Translations under genes and position numbers: made by a program
Assembly: GCA_047637875.1 (NCBI GenBank)
Contig: JBLJBH010000022.1
Span: forward strand, 1-13,324
DNA: 13,324 nucleotides
Source of the DNA: UBA7396 sp047637875
GTDB lineage: Bacteria; Patescibacteriota; Gracilibacteria; BD1-5; UBA6164
Direction: 5' to 3'
The notes under the pieces: generated by a model
Told to the model about the DNA's origin: nothing
The model's input: the letters and a program-made list of their open reading frames with translations, nothing else
The model's database searches: none
Shown: in pieces, positions 1 through 7,393 of the stretch
How positions within the stretch are numbered: the stretch's first letter is position 1
Layout: each line of letters starts with the position of its first letter

Positions 1-1449
1 TTTAAAGTCTACTTTTCAAATGACACGCAAAGTTGAAGTTACACAAATTCATGAACAGAACTTATACCTATAATAAAAGAAAATCAAAAAACAACCCAAA
101 CAATAAAAGAGCCGAATAATTGTTTGTTTGATGGAAGAGTTATACTAAGTTGACAAAGTGTAGAAGCTTATGAAACACCTAGTGTTCCACATGGAAATAC
201 TTGTAATAAACAAATAAGAACGTGTAATGATTCTACTTTAAGTTGAAGTTTTACATTTGCAGATTGTAGTATAGAGTGATTAACTTGTCCTATAGACCAG
301 TATAGTGAAAATTGAACTACTTGTACGAATGTATGAATATGATATTATTCAGAAAATTGAGCAACAACTAGAACTGCATGTACAAATAAACCAGCAAATT
401 TTACATATACTACTTCTTGAAATGGAACTAATAGTTGTGAATTTACTTGTGATACAAGCGATTGATACTATTGAGATACTTGTGAAAAAAGAGAAGTATA
501 CTGAGATGAAGACCAAGAAGCAATTGATGCTTGTAATAAATGGGTGCAAGATGCGATTTGAACAAGTGCTTGATGATACCAAAACTGGATATGGGTGCCA
601 GCTAATCCAGCAAATAATGGAAACTTTACAACTGACTGAACTTGAACAACACTTACAGATGATTTTTACAAAAGAACAACTACGTACAACTGAATAAACT
701 ATACTTGTAAATGATTTGCTGTTATGAAATATGAAGCAAAGATTGTTTGAAATAATGTTTGAACAACTACCTATAAGGCTTCAACAATGGTTGCAGAATC
801 AAGAGCTTCTTGAACTCCTTGGGTAAATATTAATCAAGCTCAAGCTATAGATGAATGTAGAGCTTTATGAACTTGATATCATCTCAATACAAACAATGAA
901 TGGATGACAATTGCTAGAAATATAGAAGCAAATTCACAAAATTGGTCTTGAACAGTTTTAAATTCTTGACACAACGATAATAACCCATCAAATGCACTTG
1001 CAGCGAGTACAGATGATAATGATGGATATACTGGAACTTTAAACTCAAGTTGAAATCAAAAAAGAACACATACTTTATCAAACTGACAAGTTATTTGGGA
1101 TCTTGCTTGAAATGTTTGAGAACATGTAAATAGATGAAATGATATAACAGCTACTTCAACTGATACCGAAAAATTTACTTGAGATGGAACTATATGTTGA
1201 GCAAGTTGACATTGGCATAAAAACTGAAGTCCATCAACTACTTGTTGAACTACACAATGACCTATAAATATAGCTTGATGATCTAATATAGGTATGTGAT
1301 ATGTCCGGCATAGTACAAATAATACAGGTAGAATTTTCTTTCGTGGGGGTGATTGGAGTAGTAATATTAGTGCTGGTGTTTTTACGATGAATCTTAGTAT
1401 TGGTGCTGATAGTGCTGGTATTGGTCTCGGCTTCCGTTGTGCTTTCTAG
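1..1449 (+). CDS. Cys-rich surface protein with C-terminal FGE/C-type-lectin-like domain; probable DGR variable protein (5' partial)
   Basis: Frame 1 is open from the first base to TAG at 1447 when UGA is Gly, so the start lies outside the window; 482 codons are visible. Codons ~40-95 hold a Cys-rich module (begins CLFDG near codon 41). Codons ~95-165 hold a second Cys/Tyr/Gly-rich, EGF- or TNFR-like stretch. From ~166 a formylglycine-generating-enzyme-type (C-lectin fold) domain begins, with W-D-L-A-G-N-V-G-E at 366-375, RGGDW at 448-452 and the terminal GFRCAF at 477-482. DGR target proteins typically end in this fold with RGG-W and GFRC motifs. Codons 434-482 use a different codon set from the rest (see the variable-region entry). 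The role inferred is a diversified extracellular ligand-binding protein; no signal peptide can be judged because the N-terminus is missing. The fold assignment is firm, the DGR assignment probable. Confidence 0.8.
1300..1446 (+). other. Candidate DGR variable region (VR) at the 3' end of the surface-protein gene
   Basis: Upstream of 1300, Gly is mostly UGA, with some GGA. From 1300 to the stop there are eight Gly codons (six GGT, one GGG, one GGC) and no UGA or GGA. Of the 23 codons from 1357 to 1425, 21 end in T, using AGT, ATT, GCT, GGT, GTT, CTT, GAT and AAT. That is what adenine-specific mutagenesis of AAT codons in a template repeat would give (AAT to NNT). The GC-richer tail 1423-1446, encoding GLGFRCAF, would be the invariant IMH-like end. 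The exact 5' limit is unknown. The template repeat and reverse transcriptase are not in the window. Confidence 0.6.
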
Positions 1450-1474
1450 TGTAATTTATATTGGCAACTTGATA

Positions 1475-1510
1475 AATCTTGTCTAGGAGCGATAGCGACA
1501 AGACAAGATT
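1475..1510 (+). repeat. Inverted repeat downstream of the candidate VR
   Basis: AATCTTGTCT (1475-1484) and AGACAAGATT (1501-1510) are perfect 10-bp inverted repeats separated by 16 nt. No T-run follows, so this is not a standard intrinsic terminator. Characterised DGRs carry a hairpin or cruciform just after the variable region that promotes retrohoming. This one starts 26 nt after the stop codon, though its loop is longer than the classical 4 nt. A weak terminator or protein-binding site is the alternative. Confidence 0.55.
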
Positions 1511-1573
1511 GGTTACTAACTACTTGTTTAATTTAAAACTTTTCAAAACTTTTTTACTTTCGATAATTTTTCA

Positions 1574-1579
1574 TATAAT
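1574..1579 (+). promoter_or_regulatory. Possible -10 box for ychF
   Basis: A perfect TATAAT lies 31 nt upstream of the ychF ATG, comparable to the other promoters in the window. No good -35 is seen at 15-17 bp spacing (only T-rich sequence), so this is a weak call. Confidence 0.35.
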
Positions 1580-1609
1580 ATCAAAAATTATTTTTTAAAC
1601 TTGAAAAAC

Positions 1610-2686
1610 ATGAAAGTAGGAATTGTAGGACTTCCCAATGTTGGAAAATCAACTTTATTTAACGCGCTCACTAAAAACTATGCAGCAGAAGCAGCAAATT
1701 TTCCATTTTGTACTATTGAACCAAACGTCGGAATGGTAAATGTAAATGACCCAAGACTTGAAAAAATCAGAGCAGCAGTTAATGGACAAAAAGTCATTCC
1801 TGCAACTTGTGAATTTATCGATATTGCCGGGATTGTTGAGTGAGCTTCTAAATGAGAATGACTTGGGAATAAATTTTTAGCTAACATAAGAGAAGCTGAT
1901 GCTATTTTACAAGTAGTAAGAGTATTTAGTGATGATGATATTATCCATGTTTCTGGAAGTGTGAATCCAAAAAGAGATATTGAGGTGATTAATTCAGAAC
2001 TCATTTTAGCTGATATCGAAACACTCTCCAGAAGAGTCATAGACAATGCAAAAAAAGCAAGAGCAAATAAAGAAGCTGCAATTGCTCAAGAAGTTTATGA
2101 AAGAGTTTTAAAAGATTTAAATGAAGGAAAACTAGCTATTGATGTTATAAGTGAAGACGAACAAGAATATTTTGATGATTTACATTTACTTACCAATAAA
2201 AAATTTGTGTATGCAGTAAATGTTTCAGAAGATATGATGGATACTCCAGAGGAAAAATTGAGAGAAATTATCTGAGTACAAAAATCAAAAGTAGTTCCAA
2301 TTTGCGCGAAACTCGAAGCAGATATGATCGAAATGACTTCTGAAGAGAGAGAACAATTTTTAACTGAAATGTGACTTATAACAACTGGACTTGATAATTT
2401 AATTAAAGCTTCTTATGATGCTCTAGATTTACAATATTATTTCACTGCCTGAGAAAAAGAAGTAAGAGCTTGGATGATTCCTGTTGGAGCCACTGCACCA
2501 CAAGCCGCTTGAGTGATTCACACTGATTTTGAAAAATGATTTATTAAAGCTGATGTTGTTAATGCTAAAGATTTGATAGAATTTGGATGATGGGCTTGAG
2601 CAAGAGAAAAAGCTCGTGTTAGACTTGAAGGAAAAGATTATATCGTACAAGACGGAGATGTAATGTTATTTAAATTTAGTAGTTAA
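1610..2686 (+). CDS. ychF: Ribosome-associated P-loop ATPase YchF (OBG family)
   Basis: This 358-residue protein is close to the usual ~363 of bacterial YchF. The P-loop GLPNVGKS is at 7-14, the G3 motif DIAG at 71-74, and NVSE at 204-207 sits where GTPases have NKxD; this replacement is why the family prefers ATP. His113 lies in the DDxxxHV segment that supplies the family's catalytic His. The C-terminal TGS domain (~276-358) includes the conserved APQAAGVIHTDFEKGF stretch. YchF binds ribosomes and acts in translation and stress responses. ATG 1610 is preferred over an in-frame TTG at 1601 because family proteins begin directly with MK-x-GIVG. UGA codons at 1841, 1853 and 1859 encode invariant glycines, which makes this gene the clearest proof of the recoded UGA. 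The C39-like gene starts 11 nt after its stop. Confidence 0.97.
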
Positions 2687-2697
2687 TTTTTTATTTT

Positions 2698-3206
2698 ATG
2701 TATATTAAATGTCCATATTATAAACAATCAACAAATTTTTCTTGCTGACCAACAAGTGTAAAAATGCTTTTGGATTTTTGGGAAAATGATCAGGAATATT
2801 CAGAAAAAGCTTTAATAAAATACTTAAATGCAAAACCAAAAATTTGAATTGAAAATGAAAATATTATTAAATTTTTTATAAATTATTGATATAAGATTTA
2901 TTATTCAACAAGTGGAAATAAAGATATTGTAGAAAGATTTATTTATGACTTCCTATTTTAGTAAATTATAAAAATCTTATTTTTTCTTGAGGTCATTATT
3001 CACTCATTGTATGATATGATAAAAATAATTTTATACTTAATGATCCAAGTTATGGAGATGGATATAAAATAACAAAAAAAACTTTTTTAGAATCCTGGAC
3101 CAATTCAACTTGAGATATTGAGTATTGGTTTTTAGTTCCGATAAAAGAACAATATTTTCATTTTTACGAACTTAGTGATTTAAAGAAATGATTTATAGGT
3201 ATTTAA
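2698..3206 (+). pseudogene. Peptidase C39-like cysteine peptidase, interrupted by a -1 frameshift
   Basis: The first part starts at ATG 2698 and reads FSCGPTSVKML, with the putative catalytic Cys at residue 16, until TAG at 2959. The next frame, open from 2922, continues from about 2952 with PILVNY, then GHYSLIVGYD (catalytic His) and LNDPSYG (catalytic Asp), ending at TAA 3204. All three expected C39 papain-fold residues survive, split over two frames, and no other stop interrupts the second part. One missing base, or a -1 ribosomal shift between 2922 and 2961, explains this. No classical slippery heptamer is seen, so a recent mutation or assembly error is likelier. Restored length would be ~169 aa. 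There is no signal peptide. C39-type domains cleave double-glycine leaders or serve as peptidases of unknown substrate. It is probably co-transcribed with ychF (11 nt gap). Confidence 0.7.
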
Positions 3207-3210
3207 AAAT

Positions 3211-3238
3211 AAAAAACTCAAATTAATTTGAGTTTTTT
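3211..3238 (+). terminator. Intrinsic terminator after the C39-like gene
   Basis: A perfect palindrome centred between 3224 and 3225 (ACTCAAATT / AATTTGAGT flanked by A-run and T-run) lies 4 nt after the stop codon. The A6 and T8 flanks would make it work in both directions. Its 3' arm also contains the -35 box proposed for the next gene. Confidence 0.85.
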
Positions 3239-3254
3239 TTATATTTCATATACT
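3228..3254 (+). promoter_or_regulatory. Probable promoter of the ThyX-TerC-transpeptidase operon
   Basis: TTGAGT (3228-3233), 15-bp spacer, TATACT (3249-3254). The implied start is ~3261, giving a ~23-nt leader before ATG 3284. The -35 box is within the terminator stem. The 15-bp spacing is short, but the same arrangement recurs upstream of the helicase gene. Confidence 0.5.
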
Positions 3255-3283
3255 AAAATTAATTAATTTTTAATTTATTTTAT

Positions 3284-4990
3284 ATGACTAGTTGAACTTT
3301 TGCTCCACTTCAAAATAAGAGAGAATACTCTGAAAATGAGAAAGTAGTTTTAGATTATTTTTTTACTAATACTAATAAAAATATTTATTGTGCTAAAAAT
3401 GCTCTATCAAACCAACTTTGGGCTTTTTTAGTTTGACAATACTCTAGATCTACTCTGTCAATGAGAGATAGATTTTTGCAAATGTTTGATGATTCTGCGT
3501 CTGCTTTAGAAAAATGAGTTATAACTCCTGAAGAACATATTTCTTTAGATGATTTAGCAAATAGTATAAGAAATTCAAAATCAATGAATTTAGATTTCTT
3601 TGAAAATAAAGCTTCTGATTTTTTAAAAAAATGGTGAGTTGATTATGGTCATAATAGTTTAAAAGATGCTGATAGAATCAGATTTGCAGTAGAGTGAGTG
3701 AGTCAAGTATTTACCAAAGTGATAGAATCACCATTTCCAGCACTTTGAGATTTTCAAGAAAAATCTACTAGATATCTTCATTTCTGAAAAGAATCATTAA
3801 TACTTCCTTCAGATTTACTTATCTCAAAATATTGAAATGAAATAAAAGGTATTACAAATGAATTAATTGATACTTATTTAGAATATTTACCAAAAGTAAA
3901 AGATGCACTAGAGGCAAATAAAATAGTTAAAAAAGAAGAATTTTCTTCAGATAGAGCTTATGAAAATACACTTAATGCTAAAACTTTTGATATAGTTAGA
4001 TATTTACTTCCTGCAAATGTTTGTACATCACTTGGTGCGAGTTTTTCTACACGTACTTTAGAAAGTCATCTTTCATGGATGATGAGTCATCCTTTAGAAG
4101 AAGTTAGAACTGTCGCTTTATTAATGCATGAAGAAGCTTTAAAACTTTCACCATGACTTTTAAGACATGTTTCAGTTTCAGAATATGAAATAACTAGAAG
4201 AACAAAATTACAAGACTATGTTGAAGAATTACTTTGAAGTAATGATGTGAAAGAAGATGATGAAGTTGGATTATTTCAATGAATAGAAGATGCTGATAGA
4301 GTAAATATCATTTTTGAATGAGATTTAGATGATCATATATGTGCTTCTATACTTTTTGAAACATCAAGAAAAGACTGACTTTCGTATGATGAATGTATGG
4401 ATATAGTCAATGAAATGGATAATTCTGATAAAGATGTTTTAATGAAATTAGCATTGTGAGATAGATGAGCTCATGATCGTATGCCAAGAGCTTTACAACA
4501 TTCAACGGTTATGTTTGAGTATTTGGTAGATTTTTGAGCGTATAGAGATATACAAAGACATAGAGCTTCACAACAATTATGGCAATGAGCAACTGCAATT
4601 CACTGATATGATTATCCTGAATATATAGATTTACCTTGAATGGAAGATTTTAAAAATTCTTATGATGAAGTTATGACTAAAGCAACCTTACTTGCTAAAA
4701 AAGTAATAATTGAAGATTGTTATTTAAGTGAATATGCTTGCGCACTTTGACATCTTGTTAGAACAACTTTTGAAATGAATCCTGGACAAATTGCTTATGT
4801 TTTTGAAATGAGAACAACTCCTTGGTGACATCAAAGTTATAGAAGACTTTTTATTGAAAGTTTTAAACAATTTAAAAAACTATCTCCAATATTTTCTAAA
4901 TATATTAAAGTTTGAACTTTAGAAGATGAGGCTTCAAGAAAAATTCAAGAAGAAAGAAGTGAAGCAAAAAGAAAGAAGCTTTGAATTTAA
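3284..4990 (+). CDS. Double-domain ThyX-like (FAD-dependent thymidylate synthase family) protein
   Basis: This 568-residue protein is over twice the length of classical ThyX (~220-250 aa, homotetramer). Two ThyX-type modules are visible. Module 1 (~115-300) has YGHNS at 121-125 and QEKSTRY at 158-164, matching the second half of the ThyX signature RHRxxSxNExSxRY. Module 2 (~385-545) has RDIQRHRASQQ at 421-431, matching the first half, and FEMRTTPWGHQSYRR at 507-521, like the C-terminal substrate-binding part of ThyX. ThyX makes dTMP from dUMP with methylene-tetrahydrofolate, FAD and NADPH. Whether this fused form is catalytic cannot be decided from sequence. The Lys-rich tail (555-566) is not part of the core. 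First gene of a probable operon, with terC 16 nt downstream. There is no Shine-Dalgarno site; ATG 3284 is chosen as the first ATG after the promoter. Confidence 0.85.
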
Positions 4991-5006
4991 TTAATAAAAA
5001 ATTTTT

Positions 5007-5918
5007 ATGGAACAAATTATACAAGATTTTTGGCATTTATTTACTATTGCGGGAGCTTTAGCTTTACTTAACATAATTATAATTGATATAGTTATGAGTT
5101 GAGATAACGCTATAGTTATCTGAATGGCTACAAGAAATTTACCAGAAAAACTTAGAAAAAAAGCTATTATGGTTTGAATAGTTTTAGCAACTCTTATGAG
5201 AATTGGTTTTGCACTTTTTGCAACTATTTTACTTAATATGACTTGACTTAGATTTGCTTGATGAATATTACTTTTATATGTTGTATGGAAATTTTATAAA
5301 GAGTTAAGAAATGGATGAGAACATCATGAAGAAAATTTAACTAAAAAAGTAAAGGAAGTTTGATTTGCTTCAGCTATATGGACTATAATTATAGCTGATG
5401 TTTCTATGAGTTTAGATAATGTTTTAGCAGTTGCTTGAGCAAGTCATGGAAATATTGTTACTCTTTGAATATGACTTGTGTTTTCAATTTTATTAATGGC
5501 TTTTGCATCAAACTATATAGCTAAAAAATTATGAGATTATCCTATTATTTCTTGGATTTGACTTATTGTAATACTTTTTGTTGCAATTGAAATGCTCATA
5601 AAATGAACTCCTGATATTGAAAAAACTATTAAAATAGATAATTTATTCCCATTTTTTATATTTGCAGCATCCATGGTTTTTGTATTTTTACATCAAAAAT
5701 ATGTTAAAGCTTTAGAAGAAGAAAAAATTAAGAAATTTATAGAAAAAAATTATTCAAAAATAATATTAAGTTTTTTGTTTGTAATATTTTTATTTGTAAA
5801 TTTATGAGAAAGTATAAATAATTACATAAATTCACACAGTGTATTTTTATACTTTACTAACTTTATTTTATTGTTTGTATTTTTAGAATTTATTAATTTA
5901 TTTAAAACAAAAAAGTAA
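5007..5918 (+). CDS. TerC/Alx-family integral membrane protein (probable metal-ion exporter)
   Basis: This 303-residue, multi-spanning protein carries the two TerC repeats: DIVMSGDNAIVIGMA at 27-41 and ADVSMSLDNVLAVAG at 130-144, whose acidic residues are typical of the family. Hydrophobic segments lie near 13-42, 55-78, 82-97, 119-145, 151-168, 179-198, 213-229, 252-266 and 279-298. Family members (TerC, Alx, YkoY/YceF) export Mn2+ or support metal loading of secreted enzymes; the substrate here is inferred. The His/Glu-rich loop at 103-110 could bind metal. It sits 16 nt after the ThyX-like gene and 6 nt before the transpeptidase gene, hence one operon. Its place beside an envelope enzyme fits a cell-surface role. 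Confidence 0.9.
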
Positions 5919-5924
5919 AATTAT

Positions 5925-6521
5925 ATGATTAGTGATGTATTAAAAAGAATAGAGAAAGAATCTTTAGAAAAATTAAAAAGTTGATTTCCTATAGAAAAAC
6001 AAGAAATTATTAAACAAATTAAACAAAGGTTTATTCATATATTATGAAATGAATTTTTATATTATGAAAACTCATCTATTAGAGTAAAAACCACATGTGT
6101 AACATCAAAATATTGATATTGAAATGAGTTTTGAAGTAATAAAACTCCAACTTGATTACACTTAATAAATGAAATGATAGGTGATTGATTAGATAAAAAT
6201 CAAAGATTTGTAGCAAGAAATCCAACAACAATAACTACACTTCCAGAATTTTGAGAAGAAAAACCTTGAATGTATTGACGTATTTTAACATTAGATTGAA
6301 TAGAAGAAAATAATTCTAATACTTTAAATAGAAATGTATATATTCACTGAAATATTCATGATTGGTATTGGAAAATTTGAGATTTAGAAAGAAGTAAATG
6401 ATGTATTTGATTAAAATTAGATGAAATGGTTATTATATTTAATATGTTAAAATATTATAAAGAAAAAATACTTGTTTATATAGAAGAAAAAAATAATTTT
6501 TTGACAAATAAAAATTTTTAA
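5925..6521 (+). CDS. L,D-transpeptidase catalytic-domain protein (YkuD fold)
   Basis: This 198-residue protein carries KTPTGLH at 73-79, PGMYGRILTLDGIEE at 114-128, Tyr-Ile-His141-Gly142 and S157-K-G-Cys160-I, the HG...S-x-G-C signature of L,D-transpeptidases; Cys160 is the expected nucleophile. The family cross-links peptidoglycan stems (3-3 links) or anchors proteins to the wall. No signal peptide or membrane segment is visible: the N-terminus is a charged helix (MISDVLKRIEKESLEKLK), which is unusual for an enzyme acting outside the membrane. The start may be misplaced or export non-classical. Gly replaces the usual Arg after GC[IV] (GCIGL). Last gene of the ThyX-TerC operon, 6 nt after terC. 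Its 3' end contains the next promoter's -35 box. Confidence 0.85.
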
Positions 6522-6528
6522 ATATAAA
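6501..6528 (+). promoter_or_regulatory. Strong sigma70-like promoter overlapping the end of the transpeptidase gene
   Basis: Consensus TTGACA (6501-6506), 16-bp spacer, TATAAA (6523-6528). Predicted start is ~6535, 23 nt before the ATG of the short Phe-rich ORF at 6558. The same boxes and spacing occur at 7139 and 11492. Confidence 0.75.
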
Positions 6529-6557
6529 ATAATAACTTTAATAATAATTAAAAAATT

Positions 6558-6623
6558 ATGTTAAATAATAAAAAATATTCTTATTTTTTCTTTTTCTTTA
6601 GAAAGTTCTATCTGAAGGATTAG
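6558..6623 (+). CDS. Possible 21-residue Phe/Tyr-rich leader peptide
   Basis: ATG 6558 to TAG 6621 encodes MLNNKKYSY, five consecutive Phe (codons 10-14, 6585-6599), then RKFYLKD. It starts the same distance after the promoter as real genes in the window and ends before a hairpin terminator, like a pheA- or pheST-type leader. The caution is that T-rich DNA yields Phe codons by chance. The downstream gene is not recognisably a phenylalanine gene. Confidence 0.4.
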   Translation: MLNNKKYSYFFFFFRKFYLKD

Positions 6624-6682
6624 TTTTTTGTTGTTTTTATTTACAACTTACAAAGTTCTTCAGTATTTGAGGAACTTTTTTA
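6602..6682 (+). terminator. Intrinsic terminator with possible attenuator architecture
   Basis: The terminator stem is 6652-6662 with 6668-6678 (11 bp, one G-U wobble, 5-nt loop), followed by T. AAAGTTCT occurs twice, at 6602-6609 and as the terminator 5' arm at 6652-6659. AACTT at 6645-6649 can pair with either copy, and GAACTTT at 6672-6678 can also pair with either. This gives the 1:2, 2:3, 3:4 alternatives of a classical attenuator. The 2:3 helix is only 5 bp, so the terminator is secure but the switch is speculative. It ends ~20 nt before the next ATG, and no separate promoter for that gene is seen. Confidence 0.7.
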
Positions 6683-6701
6683 TTTTCTAATTTTTATAAA
6701 T

Positions 6702-7130
6702 ATGAATAGTTCAGAAACTTTAAAATCAAGTAATCTATGACAATCTTGATTAAAACCAGAAACTGAAAAAACTATATGAGAAACTTCTCTAGATATACAT
6801 AATTTAATTTTAAATGAAGATTTAGAGTGAATTATAAATAAAGTTATAACTTGAGTTTATTCTTTATCAAAATTTTCAAATGAAGATGATAGAAGAAAAG
6901 AATTACATACTTGAATTTATATTTATCCAGTTTTAGTAAATAATAAATTTGTTATTGATATAGGATTTTTACCTTATGAAACTGAAAAGATATTAGTTAT
7001 AAACTGATATAAAAAAATAGAAGTTTCAGGTGATAAAAAAGATCAAATAAAAACAAAAATATCAAAAGTTTATACTTTACCAATATATCATTCAAATCCA
7101 GATTGAACTCCTAGATGAGCATGGATATAA
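6702..7130 (+). CDS. Hypothetical protein, 142 aa
   Basis: The frame is open from ATG 6702 to TAA 7128 with UGA as Gly. The protein is soluble, with no signal peptide or membrane segment. It has a polar, Ser/Thr/Lys-rich N-terminus (~1-28), a mixed alpha/beta middle containing IYIYPVLVNNKFVIDIGF (~74-91), and a short C-terminal piece ending PRGAWI. I do not recognise the family. It lies just after the candidate attenuator and would depend on readthrough from the promoter at 6501. Codon use (UGA-Gly, A/T-ending) matches the neighbours, so it is a native gene. Confidence 0.8.
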
Positions 7131-7138
7131 AAATAAAT

Positions 7139-7166
7139 TTGACAATAGTTAAAAAGTTTATATAAA
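7139..7166 (+). promoter_or_regulatory. Strong sigma70-like promoter
   Basis: TTGACA (7139-7144), 16-bp spacer, TATAAA (7161-7166), starting 8 nt after the stop of the upstream gene. Predicted start is ~7173. It leads into a unit of ~150 nt that ends at the terminator at 7292-7320. Confidence 0.7.
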
Positions 7167-7172
7167 TAATTT

Positions 7173-7320
7173 TATTATATTATAATTAATTTATTTTCAT
7201 GAAAAAGAAAATTTTTTAAATCTAGTAAACTGACATTTTACAATTCCAAGTTATATTTCAGATTGAGATTTTTGATCTAAAATAGTTATGTAAAAAATCT
7301 TCTTTTTTAGAGGATTTTTT
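7173..7320 (+). other. Short transcription unit without intact gene: small RNA or frameshifted small ORF
   Basis: It is bounded by the promoter at 7139 and the terminator at 7292. An ATG at 7199 lies 26 nt after the predicted start, as for real genes here, but reads only MKKKIF before TAA. One base back in frame, across the T6 run at 7212-7217, a frame stays open to TAA at 7285-7287 and contains NGHFTIPSYISDGDFGS, in which UGA codons encode Gly. A single indel or slippage at the A or T run would give a ~31-residue peptide. It could equally be a non-coding RNA. No known RNA family was recognised. Confidence 0.4.
7292..7320 (+). terminator. Intrinsic terminator
   Basis: AAAAAATCTTC (7292-7302) pairs with GAGGATTTTTT (7310-7320) with one wobble, a 7-nt loop and a T-rich end. 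It ends the short unit starting at ~7173. Confidence 0.8.
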
Positions 7321-7332
7321 ATTTAAAAACTT

Positions 7333-7360
7333 TTGACTTAAAATAATATATAATTATAAC
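7333..7360 (+). promoter_or_regulatory. Probable promoter of the lectin-like-domain gene
   Basis: TTGACT (7333-7338), 16-bp spacer, TATAAC (7355-7360). Predicted start is ~7367, giving a ~27-nt leader before ATG 7394. It is immediately downstream of the terminator at 7292-7320, so the next gene is independently transcribed. Confidence 0.6.
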
Positions 7361-7393
7361 TATCTCTTAGTTTACTTTATAATTATAATTTTT

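Noticed and set aside
7..18. GTCTACTTTTCA at the left edge, reverse complement of TGAAAAGTAGA(C) near the right-edge IS-like terminus
   Set aside because: The similarity stops after about 11-12 bases, the CAGGGGG part expected of an IS end is absent, and the bases read as ordinary coding sequence. Probably chance in AT-rich DNA.
305..697. 130-aa ORF on + strand, rich in I/L/Q
   Set aside because: It is out of frame with the 1-1449 gene, whose frame is continuous once UGA is Gly and shows recognisable domains; this ORF is a shadow.
1475..1510. Hairpin as a rho-independent terminator
   Set aside because: No T-run follows the stem, unlike every other terminator in the window.
1678..2046. Minus-strand 122-aa ORF
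   Set aside because: It lies antisense to the conserved part of ychF and has no family resemblance.
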